DNA from: Planctomycetaceae bacterium | Lineage (GTDB): Bacteria > Planctomycetota > Planctomycetia > Planctomycetales > Planctomycetaceae | Reading direction: 5' to 3' | Assembly: GCA_020638955.1 (NCBI GenBank) | Contig: JACKHO010000013.1 | Coordinates: forward strand, 1 to 26,933 | Length of the DNA: 26,933 nt | Shown here: piece by piece, positions 8,737-15,857 of the stretch | How the letters are laid out: each line of letters begins with the position of its first letter | Position numbering within the stretch: position 1 is the first letter of the stretch | Notes under the pieces: generated by a model | What the model was told of the DNA's origin: nothing | The model's database searches: none | Seen by the model: only the letters and a program-made list of their open reading frames with translations | Position numbers and translations under genes: made by a program

Positions 8737-8760
8737 CTGACGAACGCACGTCCTCGTCAG
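8737..8760. terminator. Candidate hairpin terminator between convergent genes
   Basis: CTGACGA (8737-8743) and TCGTCAG (8754-8760) form a perfect 7-bp stem with a 10-nt loop. It sits between the stop codons of the convergent genes ending at 8699 and 8757 and overlaps the latter stop. No T-tract follows on either strand, so the call is tentative. Confidence 0.3.
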
Positions 8761-9092
8761 TCCACCTTTCCGTAGGTCGCGCGTTGGACTCGCTCGTGGA
8801 TATCAAGCAGCAAATGGCGCATCGCCTCGCCGGAGAGTGGGCGTGATGAATGGCGGGGTTCCACTGATCGAATCGTTGGTTCCCGGCGCTCGATTGCCCT
8901 TGCGTTCGGAGGCACAGTGGGCCGAGATCCAGGTTCATGGCCATAACGGGCGATGAAGTACCTGAGAATTTTGGCCCGGACATGATCCAGCCAGTCCTCT
9001 TCAACATCTGTCGCGAGTCGCTGCTCAACGACCGCCAGTCGCTGTTGCCAGTCCAGCAAGCGCGGGTTCCGAGATGTTTCGAGTCTGTTCAA
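8757..9092 (-). CDS. Small hypothetical protein
   Basis: The minus-strand frame codes for about 111 residues from a TTG at 9092. The product is charged and looks like a real protein: an amphipathic helical stretch (D-W-Q-Q-R-L-A-V-V-E-Q-R-L), then a basic Pro/Arg-rich linker and another helix near the C-terminus. I do not recognise a family. The frame stays open upstream to an ATG at 9248, but those extra 52 residues look non-coding and cross a good extended -10 box (9139-9147), so I place the start downstream of that promoter. An AGG lies 9 nt before the TTG. Convergent with the HEAT/WD40 gene. Both the existence of the gene and its start are uncertain. Confidence 0.5.
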   Translation of the reverse strand: MNRLETSRNPRLLDWQQRLAVVEQRLATDVEEDWLDHVRAKILRYFIARYGHEPGSRPTVPPNARAIERREPTIRSVEPRHSSRPLSGEAMRHLLLDIHERVQRATYGKVD

Positions 9093-9138
9093 AGTGCCCG
9101 ACCTAAGTGAGGTATTGTTCGGACGGTGCTTCACCCAA

Positions 9139-9147
9139 ATTATACCA
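9139..9147 (-). promoter_or_regulatory. Extended -10 promoter element
   Basis: On the minus strand the sequence reads TGGTATAAT, a perfect -10 hexamer with the extended TG motif. The -35 region is poor (about 3 of 6 matches with 18-nt spacing), as often seen with extended -10 promoters. Transcription would start near 9132, about 40 nt before the TTG start of the 8757-9092 gene. Confidence 0.4.
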
Positions 9148-9338
9148 CGCAACCTGCGTTGTACTGAAGAACAATTCTGCACGTTCCAAGGTTCAGAGTG
9201 CTGGAAAAATTTGTCGCGAAATTCCGACGCCGGTCGTGCCTGAACCAAATAACGGCTTCACACGCGTGCAAATGGCCTTGACCTGCTACCATCATTTTCT
9301 GTTCTCGACCTTTTTTAATAATCCCGTGTGAGTCGCTC

Positions 9339-10187
9339 ATGTCATTCTTGCGTGCTGTCGTTGCCCTGGTGCTGCTGAGTGTGGCAGTTGTTCGTGCGGA
9401 GGAAGCTCCTCGCAAAATCCTGCTGGTGGCTGGCACGACGGCTAAAGTGGATGCCATGGGGCATCATGACTATCTGGCCGGCTGCGAATGCCTGCGGGTG
9501 CTGCTGAACAAAACGCCCGGCGTGACGACAGTGCGAGTCAACGAAGGCTGGCCGGAAGATGTGTCGGTATTCGATGGCGCCGCCAGCGTGGTCTTCTACA
9601 CCGACGGTGGCGGCAAGCAAGCGTTTCTCAGTTCACCGGAACGCACCGAACTGGTGCAGCAAATGGTCGACCGTGGTGTGGGTCTGGTCATGATTCACCA
9701 AGCCGTCGACTATCCGAAAGAATATGCTGATCAAGCCAAGAGCTGGCTGGGCGGGATTTATCTGGCAGGCGAATCTGGTCGCGGTCATTGGCCGAGCAAT
9801 CATGTTGACTTCCCAGAGCATCCTGTGACACGTGGCGTCACTCCCTGGACGATCAAAGATGGCTGGCTGAACGGACTTCAGTTTGTGGACGACAAGCAGG
9901 GCATCACACCACTCGTCTGGTCCGGCAAAGAATACGAAGAGAGCAAAGCGGGCATTGATCAGCACATTGTCGGCTGGACCTACGACCGGCCCAATGGTGG
10001 TCGGTCTTTCAACTTCACTGGCCTCGACGCCCACTCCGCCTGGGAACTCCCCGGCATGCGTCAACTCGTCCTGAACGGAGTCCTCTGGTCGGCAGGCGTC
10101 GACATCCCGGAAGCCGGCGCCCCATCTGAGATTTCACAGGATGACCTCAACGCCATGCTCACCCCGCGCGAGCCGAAGAAGAAGTGA
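9339..10187 (+). CDS. ThuA domain protein, exported
   Basis: This 282-aa protein is a ThuA-like (trehalose utilisation) protein with a class I glutamine amidotransferase-like fold. A signal peptide covers residues 1-20 (hydrophobic stretch ending A-V-V-R-A before E-E). The mature protein starts with the expected strand (K-I-L-L-V-A-G), followed by H-H-D-Y-L-A-G-C and, at about residues 85-89, the F-Y-T-D-G-G-G segment. G-L-V-M-I-H-Q-A (about 115) and the W-L-G-G-x-Y segment (about 138) are typical of the family. Planctomycete ThuA proteins often occur with Gfo/Idh and DUF1080 proteins and are assumed to act in sugar metabolism outside the cytoplasm, but no reaction is established. It stands alone here. 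No clear ribosome binding site precedes the ATG. Confidence 0.9.
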   Translation: MSFLRAVVALVLLSVAVVRAEEAPRKILLVAGTTAKVDAMGHHDYLAGCECLRVLLNKTPGVTTVRVNEGWPEDVSVFDGAASVVFYTDGGGKQAFLSSPERTELVQQMVDRGVGLVMIHQAVDYPKEYADQAKSWLGGIYLAGESGRGHWPSNHVDFPEHPVTRGVTPWTIKDGWLNGLQFVDDKQGITPLVWSGKEYEESKAGIDQHIVGWTYDRPNGGRSFNFTGLDAHSAWELPGMRQLVLNGVLWSAGVDIPEAGAPSEISQDDLNAMLTPREPKKK

Positions 10188-10236
10188 GATTGGTGACTCA
10201 GCAGGCTGGTCGATCCAACGAACGAAAGATCGCGAT

Positions 10237-10629
10237 TTAGTCTTCCGATTCCTCAGTTGTTGTGTCGTCATCACCTGAACCGGCATAAGGAGTCGAGCAC
10301 GACCAACAGATTTCGAATCCCGCATCGACCGTTTCGCCGCAACCGCAAATCCACTCCGGGATCTCTTCCTCGACGACCATGTCATCGGCGAGTCGGTTTT
10401 TGATTTCTAATGCTTTCTCGGCATCCGACTCGAAAACCAGCACTTCAACCCAAATGGCACTAATTGGTCCGAACCAGGAAGCACCGAGACTGGTGTTGGA
10501 GGTTTCATTGGCAACGCACGCCCGGATTCCGTTGCTTTCTAATGTGGCGCACAAGCAATGAGCTTCCGTCGCCTTCGAAAATGTCGCCAGGACATTCAAT
10601 TTGTCATGCGAATCTTGATCGTGCTCCAT
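10237..10629 (-). CDS. DUF2007-type signal protein with zinc ribbon
   Basis: The 130-aa product has an N-terminal DUF2007-like domain (about residues 12-80): L-A-T-F-x-x-A-x-E-A, L-E-S-N-G-I and V-E-V-L-V-F-E-S-D-A-E-K-A-L-E-I fit that small ferredoxin-like fold. After an acidic linker there is a zinc-ribbon segment, W-I-C-G-C-G...G-F-E-I-C-W-S-C (C95, C97, C108, C111). The first pair is CxC rather than the usual CxxC, which may weaken metal binding. The tail is very acidic. The ATG at 10629 is chosen because GGAGG lies 5 nt upstream; the frame is open to 10692 without such a site. The function is unknown; a regulatory role by protein binding is the usual guess for DUF2007. Confidence 0.82.
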   Translation of the reverse strand: MEHDQDSHDKLNVLATFSKATEAHCLCATLESNGIRACVANETSNTSLGASWFGPISAIWVEVLVFESDAEKALEIKNRLADDMVVEEEIPEWICGCGETVDAGFEICWSCSTPYAGSGDDDTTTEESED

Positions 10630-10807
10630 GCCACCCTCCACTTTTCTGTGTTGGCAAATGAATATCGTTTCCACCCTGGTCGGTCCAACCACGAATACGT
10701 CTGTATCGGGCCGTTACAGCCCATCAACTGACCGTCTGGATCAAATAAAGAATGGAGTCAAAGACGGGCAATTGTCAATCGGTGATGTGTCGACAAGGAG
10801 AAACGTC

Positions 10808-10877
10808 AAGCAGCTGCTGGCGGTTGCACCTGCTTTGGCGGCATGAGCGCAGCGCGGGCGAGGCGGTGCCAGGCGAC
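10808..10877. repeat. Direct repeat copy A (copy of methyltransferase gene 3' end)
   Basis: These 70 bases match 12443-12512 at 66 of 70 positions in the same orientation. Read on the minus strand they encode the last 23 codons of the methyltransferase at 12441-13058, ending in an in-frame TGA where the intact gene has TAG. Three of the four differences are at third codon positions and synonymous; one changes Thr to Ala. The copy has no upstream gene body: similarity stops sharply at 10877. Confidence 0.9.
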
Positions 10878-10882
10878 ACTCG

Positions 10883-12220
10883 CCTAACGTAAGACTTCAA
10901 ATCGTTCGATCTGGCGGCAAGGTGTCGAATGAAATCCTTGATGTCCGTACCGTGAGGCGTTGTCGCTTCTAACCATTCGACCTCTCTGACGCGAGGACTC
11001 CGTCGGTGCGTTGTACTACAGGTGGTAGGATTCGTTGAAGTACATTCTTCAGGACATTGGAACATGCTCATTCATTCCTTCGACCCCTTGGAACAAAACA
11101 TCTAGACCAAGTCGGCGCTGAACCTCATCAAAAGTCGGATAGCCGGACTTCAGTTTTCAAACAGCTCGCGATCATGTAGCCGCACGATGATAAGAAATGG
11201 TGTGAGTACTTCATTGTACTCCGATTGCTCGATGACCAGCAAACACATTGCCAGTTCTTGCATGCAAAACTCAATTTCCCTCAGTGAAAGTTGAAAGTGA
11301 GCAGCCAAGCATACAGTGAGCCATCGAAAATGACATGCCATGCAAACTGCGGTGTTCTGGTAGTCCATGGTACTTCTGCAGCACGTCAATGTACCTTGTG
11401 GCATGGGAAAGCGGGGTACATTTGGGGAAGTTCACAATGACATGAAAGAATTTTCGCAGGTAATTCGGCGCATCGAGCCGAGCCCATATACGCTGCACAG
11501 ATGACTCAAGTTGCGTCAGGTTAGCTGAAATCAGAAAACAGACGTTTGGCACGTGGAAAAATGCTTGATTCTTTCGAGCAAATTCATCGCGAAATCAGGT
11601 CGACATCGATCAAGTTCGTCGACGATTATGACAAGTGGATAGCCCGTCTCCATTCGGATTTGTTCACCGAGTCTTCGCAATGATTGTTCAAATTGTTCAA
11701 TCGCGGAAGCCGATTCTCTGTATGAATCGAATATCCGTTCTGTTTCCATATTGAGCCTTCGGCACCTGATTCTACGAGTGTCGCTACTTCCTCGACGGTC
11801 TTTTCACCAAAAACTTCCTGGCCGCTGCACGAAGGCGAATCCTGGCAGGGCAGTCAAAACCTTTGATGCAACTCGAAGAGCTGATTCAGAAACGACGAAA
11901 CTACTTCTCCTTATAGTCTTCTTTCTGCAAGAGATTCTTAGCTGCCTTTTCGATTTCGACAACAAACGCGTCAAAGGTTCTGCAACAAAGTCGTTCTTGA
12001 AAGCGTCAAAATAGAGGCAGCAGGCGCTTCGTTCCGCATGTGTGCCTGCCACATTTCAACAAACGTGGTTTTCCTTCGCCCCACGCCGCGTCAAGACAGA
12101 CGACTAAGTTATCCTCAATCTCCTTGAACACTGACGCCAGAATTCACCCAGCTTTCTCCGATCAGGCCGAGGCGTCATTTTGAAGGGATCGTCCGTCGGG
12201 ATTTCCACAACTGGGGGCGA
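10883..12220 (-). pseudogene. KAP family P-loop NTPase pseudogene (multiple frameshifts)
   Basis: On the minus strand, KAP-family segments follow each other in the correct order but in changing frames. From 5' to 3': E-I-P-T-D-D-P-F-K near 12205-12178, then K-L-G-E; L-A-S-V-F-K-E-I-E-D-N-L-V-V with a Walker A remnant (A-W-G-E-G-K) near 12140-12066; T-T-F-V-E-M-W in a new frame; Y-F-D-A-F-K-N-D-F near 12012; a helical segment ending at a TAG near 11895; the Walker B segment V-I-I-V-D-E-L-D-R-C-R-P-D-F near 11620-11580; V-C-F-L-I-S-A-N-L-T-Q-L after a further frameshift; R-L-H-D-R-E-L-F-E near 11160; and C-terminal fragments to about 10885. At least six frameshifts and several stops disrupt it. 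Flanking genes are intact, so assembly error is unlikely. Some KAP proteins act in phage exclusion (PifA); a defence role here is inference. The 5' end is uncertain. Confidence 0.75.
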
Positions 12221-12393
12221 AACTTCATTACTCGACCATCCTTCTGAATCCGAAACCCGTGCGGCAACGCAAGCAGTCTCGGATAATATCCGTGTACAAT
12301 CACTTACAGAAGTGCAAACGCAATCTTGCCTTCGCGAAAAGTTGCGTCAGTCTCGGAATTCAGTGGAAAGCAAGCGGGTAGTAGATGGAAGAG

Positions 12394-12427
12394 ATACGTA
12401 CGAGAAATCGTAAATCTCGTTTCGTAT
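12394..12427 (-). terminator. Candidate hairpin terminator downstream of methyltransferase gene
   Basis: ATACG (12394-12398) plus ACGAGA (12400-12405) pair with TCTCGT (12415-12420) plus CGTAT (12423-12427): 11 base pairs with a small 1/2-nt internal loop and a 9-nt apical loop. It begins 14 nt after the methyltransferase stop codon on the minus strand. No T-run follows, and it also lies at the inner edge of direct repeat B, so it could instead belong to the inserted segment. Confidence 0.35.
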
Positions 12428-12440
12428 ACGACATGCACAG

Positions 12441-13058
12441 CTAAGCAGCAGCTGGCGGTTGAACCTGCTTTGGCGGCATGAGGGCAGTGCGGGCGAGGCG
12501 GTGCCAGGCGACGCGGTTGAGGGCCTCGGGGCCGAGTCGGAATTCCAGCAGTGTGACTGCGCCATTGGGGCGGAGCAGGGGGGCGAGCGTCAGCCAGCTC
12601 ATCAGGCCGGCGCCGAGTTGTTGTACTTTCCCTGTCAGCGCGAACGGCTGCAGACGATGGTTCCAACTGGTTACCAATTCGGAATGCTGTTCCGGCAGCG
12701 CCAGCAGCAACACACCCTCGGGTTTAATGGTCGACAACACATTGGCCAGTGCGATGGTGACTTCGGGCGAGTCCGTGGTGGCGCTGAGAGCCTTGGTTCC
12801 GCGAACCAGTACGATGTCTGAACAATGAATCGGGATATCGATGTTTGCCGCGACAGAAACTCGCGAAATTCCCGACTGTTCAATGGCACCTTCAGTGGCA
12901 TCATCCAGGCCACGTGCGTCGGCGCCACGGTTCTGCAGAGATTTCACCCAGCTTCCGTCTCCGCAACCCACATCAAGCAGGCTCCGGCCTTGACGCAATC
13001 CGTAAGCGAGTTCGATGGTTGTGAGTTGCTGTTGTGACAGCTCCGCGACGGCAGACAT
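12441..13058 (-). CDS. Class I SAM-dependent methyltransferase
   Basis: The 205-aa product is a Rossmann-fold methyltransferase. Motif I, L-L-D-V-G-C-G-D-G-S (about residues 27-36), is clear and binds S-adenosylmethionine. An acidic residue pair follows strand 2 (G-L-D-D), and a strand-4-like segment (D-I-V-L-V-R-G) and a post-motif strand (G-V-L-L-L-A-L-P) are in the expected order. The substrate cannot be told. The tail is Pro/Ala-rich. I chose ATG 13058 because GGAGG lies 5 nt upstream; an ATG at 13070 would place that site inside the gene. The last 23 codons lie inside the 70-bp direct repeat that is copied at 10808-10877, so the current 3' end may have been supplied by an inserted element. 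Confidence 0.88.
   Translation of the reverse strand: MSAVAELSQQQLTTIELAYGLRQGRSLLDVGCGDGSWVKSLQNRGADARGLDDATEGAIEQSGISRVSVAANIDIPIHCSDIVLVRGTKALSATTDSPEVTIALANVLSTIKPEGVLLLALPEQHSELVTSWNHRLQPFALTGKVQQLGAGLMSWLTLAPLLRPNGAVTLLEFRLGPEALNRVAWHRLARTALMPPKQVQPPAAA
12443..12512. repeat. Direct repeat copy B (3' end of intact methyltransferase gene)
   Basis: This copy is the 3' end of the methyltransferase coding sequence and is 66/70 identical to 10808-10877 in the same orientation. Outside the 70 bases the two flanks are unrelated. The copies begin 1635 bp apart. Confidence 0.9.
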
Positions 13059-13259
13059 GCTTTCCTCCATGAAGCAATTCAGACGATGGCCTCCTCTGTT
13101 TTCGAATGCAGGAAGGGGAGAACTGAAATGGCTTCACAACGTTTGCCCACCGCATCCGTTCGACGTGTGAGCGAGGAAAACTAGGTAAACCTTACGGGAC
13201 GTCTCGCTTTGCTGAACCAATGTTCAAATCTTACGTTTGGACCAACTCAAAGACGCAAA

Positions 13260-13304
13260 GTTGAGGGCCACCTACATTTCAACCTTCAACCTTAGACCCT
13301 CAAC
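13260..13304 (-). terminator. Candidate terminator overlapping the aldo/keto reductase stop codon
   Basis: GTTGAGGGCC (13260-13269) and GACCCTCAAC (13295-13304) form a 10-bp stem (one G-T wobble) with a 25-nt loop. On the minus strand it is followed by TTTGCGTCTTTG, which is only moderately T-rich. The stem includes the reductase stop codon (13300-13302) and part of a heptamer repeat array, so the pairing may be a by-product of the repeat. Confidence 0.3.
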
Positions 13305-13312
13305 CATCAACC
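13278..13312. repeat. Tandem heptanucleotide repeat, five units
   Basis: Five exact 7-nt periods run from 13278 to 13312: TTCAACC, TTCAACC, TTAGACC, CTCAACC, ATCAACC. The array includes the TGA stop of the minus-strand aldo/keto reductase (13300-13302), so the reductase's last codons (V-D-G-stop) are repeat sequence. A different heptamer array lies just after the Uma2 gene (15823-15857). Confidence 0.85.
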
Positions 13313-14244
13313 GAATCGTTATTCTCCGGTCGACCTTCAATGTAGAACCAGTTGTGGATCGGTTTCAGGACTTCCTGGACATCTGCCAGCAGTTCCTGGT
13401 CGAATGGTTCCTTGATCCAGTCAGCCCATTGCCGGACACGTTGAGGATTTGCGCTTCCAGTAATGCAAGTAGTCATGTCGGGGTTTGCGACGGAAAACTG
13501 CAGGGCCAGTTTCGCAATGTCGCTTCCTCGATCTGTACACAACTGAGCAGCTTTCGCGGCCGTCTCACGAACGAGTGGGGTGGCCTTATGCCAGGGCGGA
13601 AGCGGGGCGTTCGTCAGAAGTCGGGCCGAAAACGGGGCAGCGTTCATAATGCCCACGTTCTTGGACTTCAGGTAGGGCACCAAATCGCCGTACATGGTGT
13701 TCTGGAGCGTGTAATGGTTGTAAGAGAGGACGACGTCCAAGTCCGTTTGATCGAGCACGAACTTGAACATTTTCATGGGATAGCCGCTGACCCCAATGAA
13801 CCGGACCTTCCCCTGCTCCTGAATTTTGCGGAGCGCGGGCAGGGTTTCATCGACGATTTGCTGCATGTCGACAAATTCAATGTCGTGACAGAGCATAATG
13901 TCCAAATGATCGACACCCATTCGTTCGAGGCTGATGTCGACACTTTCGACCACGCGGCGGGCCGAGAAGTCAAAATGTTGACCAGCATAACGGCCAAGCT
14001 TCGAGCCGAGGAGGTAGCTGTCACGTGGTACGCCCCGCAATGCAGTCCCCAGCAGCACTTCCGACATGCCGCGACCGTAGAAAGGGGACGTGTCGATGAA
14101 ATTCATCCCGCATTCGAGGGCGACGTGCACCGACTTCAGGGCCTCTGAGAGATCGACCTGCCGAAATTCCTGCCCCAGCGACGAGGCGCCGAAACTGAGG
14201 ATGGGGAGTTCTAACCCTGTCTGTCCGAGCGTGCGTGTTTCCAC
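13300..14244 (-). CDS. Aldo/keto reductase, L-galactose dehydrogenase-like
   Basis: This is a 314-aa NAD(P)H-dependent (alpha/beta)8-barrel oxidoreductase. The start E-T-R-T-L-G-x-T-G-L is the family's first strand. All four catalytic residues are visible: D51 and Y56 (D-T-S-P-F-Y-G), K82 (G-S-K-L-G-R-Y) and H120 (L-C-H-D-I-E-F). From memory, plant L-galactose dehydrogenase shares the D-T-S-P-x-Y-G, the C-H-D-I-E-F and the L-P-Y-L-K-S-K segments, so an L-galactose or L-fucose-type sugar substrate is plausible. I chose GTG 14244 because AGGA lies 8 nt upstream and it gives the usual family N-terminus; the frame is open to another GTG at 14283. The gene diverges from the acyltransferase at 14349. 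The 3' end falls in a heptamer repeat, so the last few residues may be recent. Confidence 0.9.
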   Translation of the reverse strand: METRTLGQTGLELPILSFGASSLGQEFRQVDLSEALKSVHVALECGMNFIDTSPFYGRGMSEVLLGTALRGVPRDSYLLGSKLGRYAGQHFDFSARRVVESVDISLERMGVDHLDIMLCHDIEFVDMQQIVDETLPALRKIQEQGKVRFIGVSGYPMKMFKFVLDQTDLDVVLSYNHYTLQNTMYGDLVPYLKSKNVGIMNAAPFSARLLTNAPLPPWHKATPLVRETAAKAAQLCTDRGSDIAKLALQFSVANPDMTTCITGSANPQRVRQWADWIKEPFDQELLADVQEVLKPIHNWFYIEGRPENNDSVDG

Positions 14245-14348
14245 AAATCCATTCCTATACGATGTTCCAATTGCGTGACTCACTCAGATGGTAGAGAATC
14301 GTACCTCGCCGTCCAGTGAGCCCCCATCCCATCCCACATGCGTGCCTG

Positions 14349-15536
14349 ATGAATCGTCAACCGTTTCAAACGCCGCCGCATTGGTGGGAGTCGAAACTGA
14401 ACCGCTGGTGGGTTTGGTTGTGTCGTCCCTATCGCTTGTGGGAATTGACGAAAAAGCAGCAGGTTGACGAGGTCACGCTGCAGAATGCCGAGGTGGTCAT
14501 CGAGGCCCAGCGACGCGGCCAGGGCGTATTGATTACGCCGAATCATTCGACGCATTACGACTCGAACTGCCTGTTCACGGGACTGGAACCAATGGGCGTG
14601 CTCGTCCAGTTCATGACCGCCTGGCAGGTATTTGGGATGTCGCATCCCTTCGTGCGCTGGAGCCTGCAACGGCACGGCTGCTTCAGCGTTGATCGTGAAG
14701 CGACAGATTTGCGGGCGTTTCGCCATGCCATTTCGCTGCTGCATGCAGGGGCAGCGCCTCTGGTGATTTTCCCCGAAGGCGATATTCATCACAGCAACGA
14801 CCGCGTCATGCCGTTTCGCGAAGGGCCTGCAGCCATTGCACTTACGGCGGCCCGGAAAAGTCCGCGTGACCTCGTTGCCATTCCGTGCGCCATCAAGTTT
14901 CACTACGTGGGCGATCCCACCGAGAGCTTGAAAACCGTGCTGGCCCGCATTGAACGACGCATTCTGTTGCGTCCAGCGACGGACTTGGATTTCGTTGATC
15001 GGATCCTGCGAATTGCTCGAACCATTCTCTGCATCAAGGAAGTGGAAGAGTTTGGCCATGTGCAGCATGGCGACATCCAGGAACGAATTCAGCATTTAGC
15101 ACGAAGCGTGTTACGTCGCATTAGCGAAGCCTTCGAGCGTCCCGACAGCGAGGCTCCCATTCCGGAAGTCGTCAAAGACTTGCGCCGCCGAACCATTGCA
15201 GCATTAGAAGAGGCGGAAGTTCAGGATGCCGAGGAAGAGCGTCTTCGGCACCACTTGGAAGACTTGTTCTTCGCCACACAGCTCTACAGCTATCCCGGTA
15301 ACTATTTGCGGACGAATCCGACAAGGGAGCGCATTGCTGAAACCGTCGACAAGCTGGAAGAAGATGTCCTCGATGTCGCCCTTCCCACCGTACATGCCCG
15401 CCGCAAAGTAACCATTCGGTTTGGCGATCCTATTCTCATCGAGCGTGAGGAAGGGAAGAAAGGCCGCGTCCAGGAACTCACCGGTTTACTGGAAACCAAA
15501 GTGCAACAACTTTTGGACGAAATCAACGGCGCGTAG
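14349..15536 (+). CDS. PlsC-type lysophospholipid acyltransferase, long form
   Basis: This 395-aa protein is a 1-acyl-glycerol-3-phosphate O-acyltransferase-like enzyme. The catalytic HX4D motif is N-H-S-T-H-Y-D with H66 and D71, and the substrate-binding motif F-P-E-G is near residue 143 (F-P-E-G-D-I-H-H). A further motif, V-A-I-P-C-A-I-K, follows. The usual PlsC domain is about 200 residues; here about 150 more form a charged helical region with many Glu/Arg, then a last strand-like segment (V-T-I-R-F-G-D-P-I-L-I). Planctomycetes carry such extended forms, to my knowledge. The lipid substrate cannot be told. Start is uncertain: ATG 14349 and GTG 14316 are both in frame and neither has a good ribosome binding site; I prefer the ATG. 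Confidence 0.87.
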   Translation: MNRQPFQTPPHWWESKLNRWWVWLCRPYRLWELTKKQQVDEVTLQNAEVVIEAQRRGQGVLITPNHSTHYDSNCLFTGLEPMGVLVQFMTAWQVFGMSHPFVRWSLQRHGCFSVDREATDLRAFRHAISLLHAGAAPLVIFPEGDIHHSNDRVMPFREGPAAIALTAARKSPRDLVAIPCAIKFHYVGDPTESLKTVLARIERRILLRPATDLDFVDRILRIARTILCIKEVEEFGHVQHGDIQERIQHLARSVLRRISEAFERPDSEAPIPEVVKDLRRRTIAALEEAEVQDAEEERLRHHLEDLFFATQLYSYPGNYLRTNPTRERIAETVDKLEEDVLDVALPTVHARRKVTIRFGDPILIEREEGKKGRVQELTGLLETKVQQLLDEINGA

Positions 15537-15572
15537 TCGGCCAGCCGCTCGAAAACGTATCAGGTTGTCGGC

Positions 15573-15794
15573 CTACGCTAGCCCAAATGTCGTTCCGTCC
15601 AGAACCGGATTTCCGAGTGCATCGTCCTGAATCTTCTTTAGCAAGAACCTCAGGTCTTCGACAGTTTCTGCCTCGGCCACAAATGGCGTCTCACCACAGG
15701 ATGTCGGTGCATCAGCATTTTCTTCCAAATACACATGATGCACGGCGACGCCACGCGCGGTACGAATCAATCGAAAGGACCATATCATTTCCAT
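15573..15794 (-). CDS. Small hypothetical protein
   Basis: The 73-aa product begins M-E-M-I-W-S-F-R-L and ends with a helical segment (V-E-D-L-R-F-L-L-K-K-I-Q-D-D-A-L). It looks like a small folded alpha/beta protein with two strand-like stretches and an acidic loop. I do not recognise a family. ATG 15794 is used; the frame is open to a TTG at 15818. It lies 63 nt downstream of the Uma2 gene on the same strand, separated by a heptamer repeat, and is convergent with the acyltransferase gene. Confidence 0.6.
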   Translation of the reverse strand: MEMIWSFRLIRTARGVAVHHVYLEENADAPTSCGETPFVAEAETVEDLRFLLKKIQDDALGNPVLDGTTFGLA

Positions 15795-15822
15795 GTGCCC
15801 ACGTTGTGGCTCAATCAAATAC

Positions 15823-15857
15823 CTGATTCCTAAATCCTGACTCCTCTATCCTGCCTA
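15823..15857. repeat. Degenerate tandem heptamer array after the Uma2 stop codon
   Basis: Four units fit CTNNNTC (CTGATTC, CTAAATC, CTGACTC, CTCTATC) and a fifth is CTGCCTA. The array ends directly at the Uma2 stop codon (15858-15860, minus strand). The period is 7 nt as in 13278-13312, but the unit sequence differs. Confidence 0.7.

Larger units (their letters stand above)
10808..12512. mobile_element. Candidate decayed integrative element flanked by att-like 70-bp direct repeats
   Basis: Two 70-bp direct repeats (10808-10877 and 12443-12512) bracket about 1.56 kb that contains only a decayed KAP NTPase gene. One repeat forms the 3' end of an intact methyltransferase gene; the other is an orphan copy of that end. 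This is what site-specific integration at the 3' end of a gene leaves behind, with the gene end restored by the element. The mostly synonymous differences suggest that the copies diverged as coding sequence, possibly in different genomes, before they were brought together. No integrase or recombinase remains in the interval, so an old tandem duplication of the gene followed by loss is a real alternative. Confidence 0.4.

Noticed and set aside
10775..11071. 98-codon minus-strand frame
   Set aside because: It joins decayed KAP C-terminal sequence to an out-of-frame reading of repeat copy A, so it is not a gene.
12304..12666. Minus-strand frames at 12304-12666 and 12347-12565
   Set aside because: Out-of-frame readings of the methyltransferase gene end and the adjacent non-coding stretch.
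13237..14148. 303-codon open frame on the plus strand antisense to the aldo/keto reductase
   Set aside because: The minus strand encodes an intact reductase with all catalytic residues; the antisense frame has no recognisable motif and starts in repeat sequence.
14280..15095. 271-codon open frame on the minus strand antisense to the PlsC-type gene
   Set aside because: The plus strand has the HX4D and FPEG motifs; the antisense translation is low in hydrophobic structure and looks like a shadow frame.
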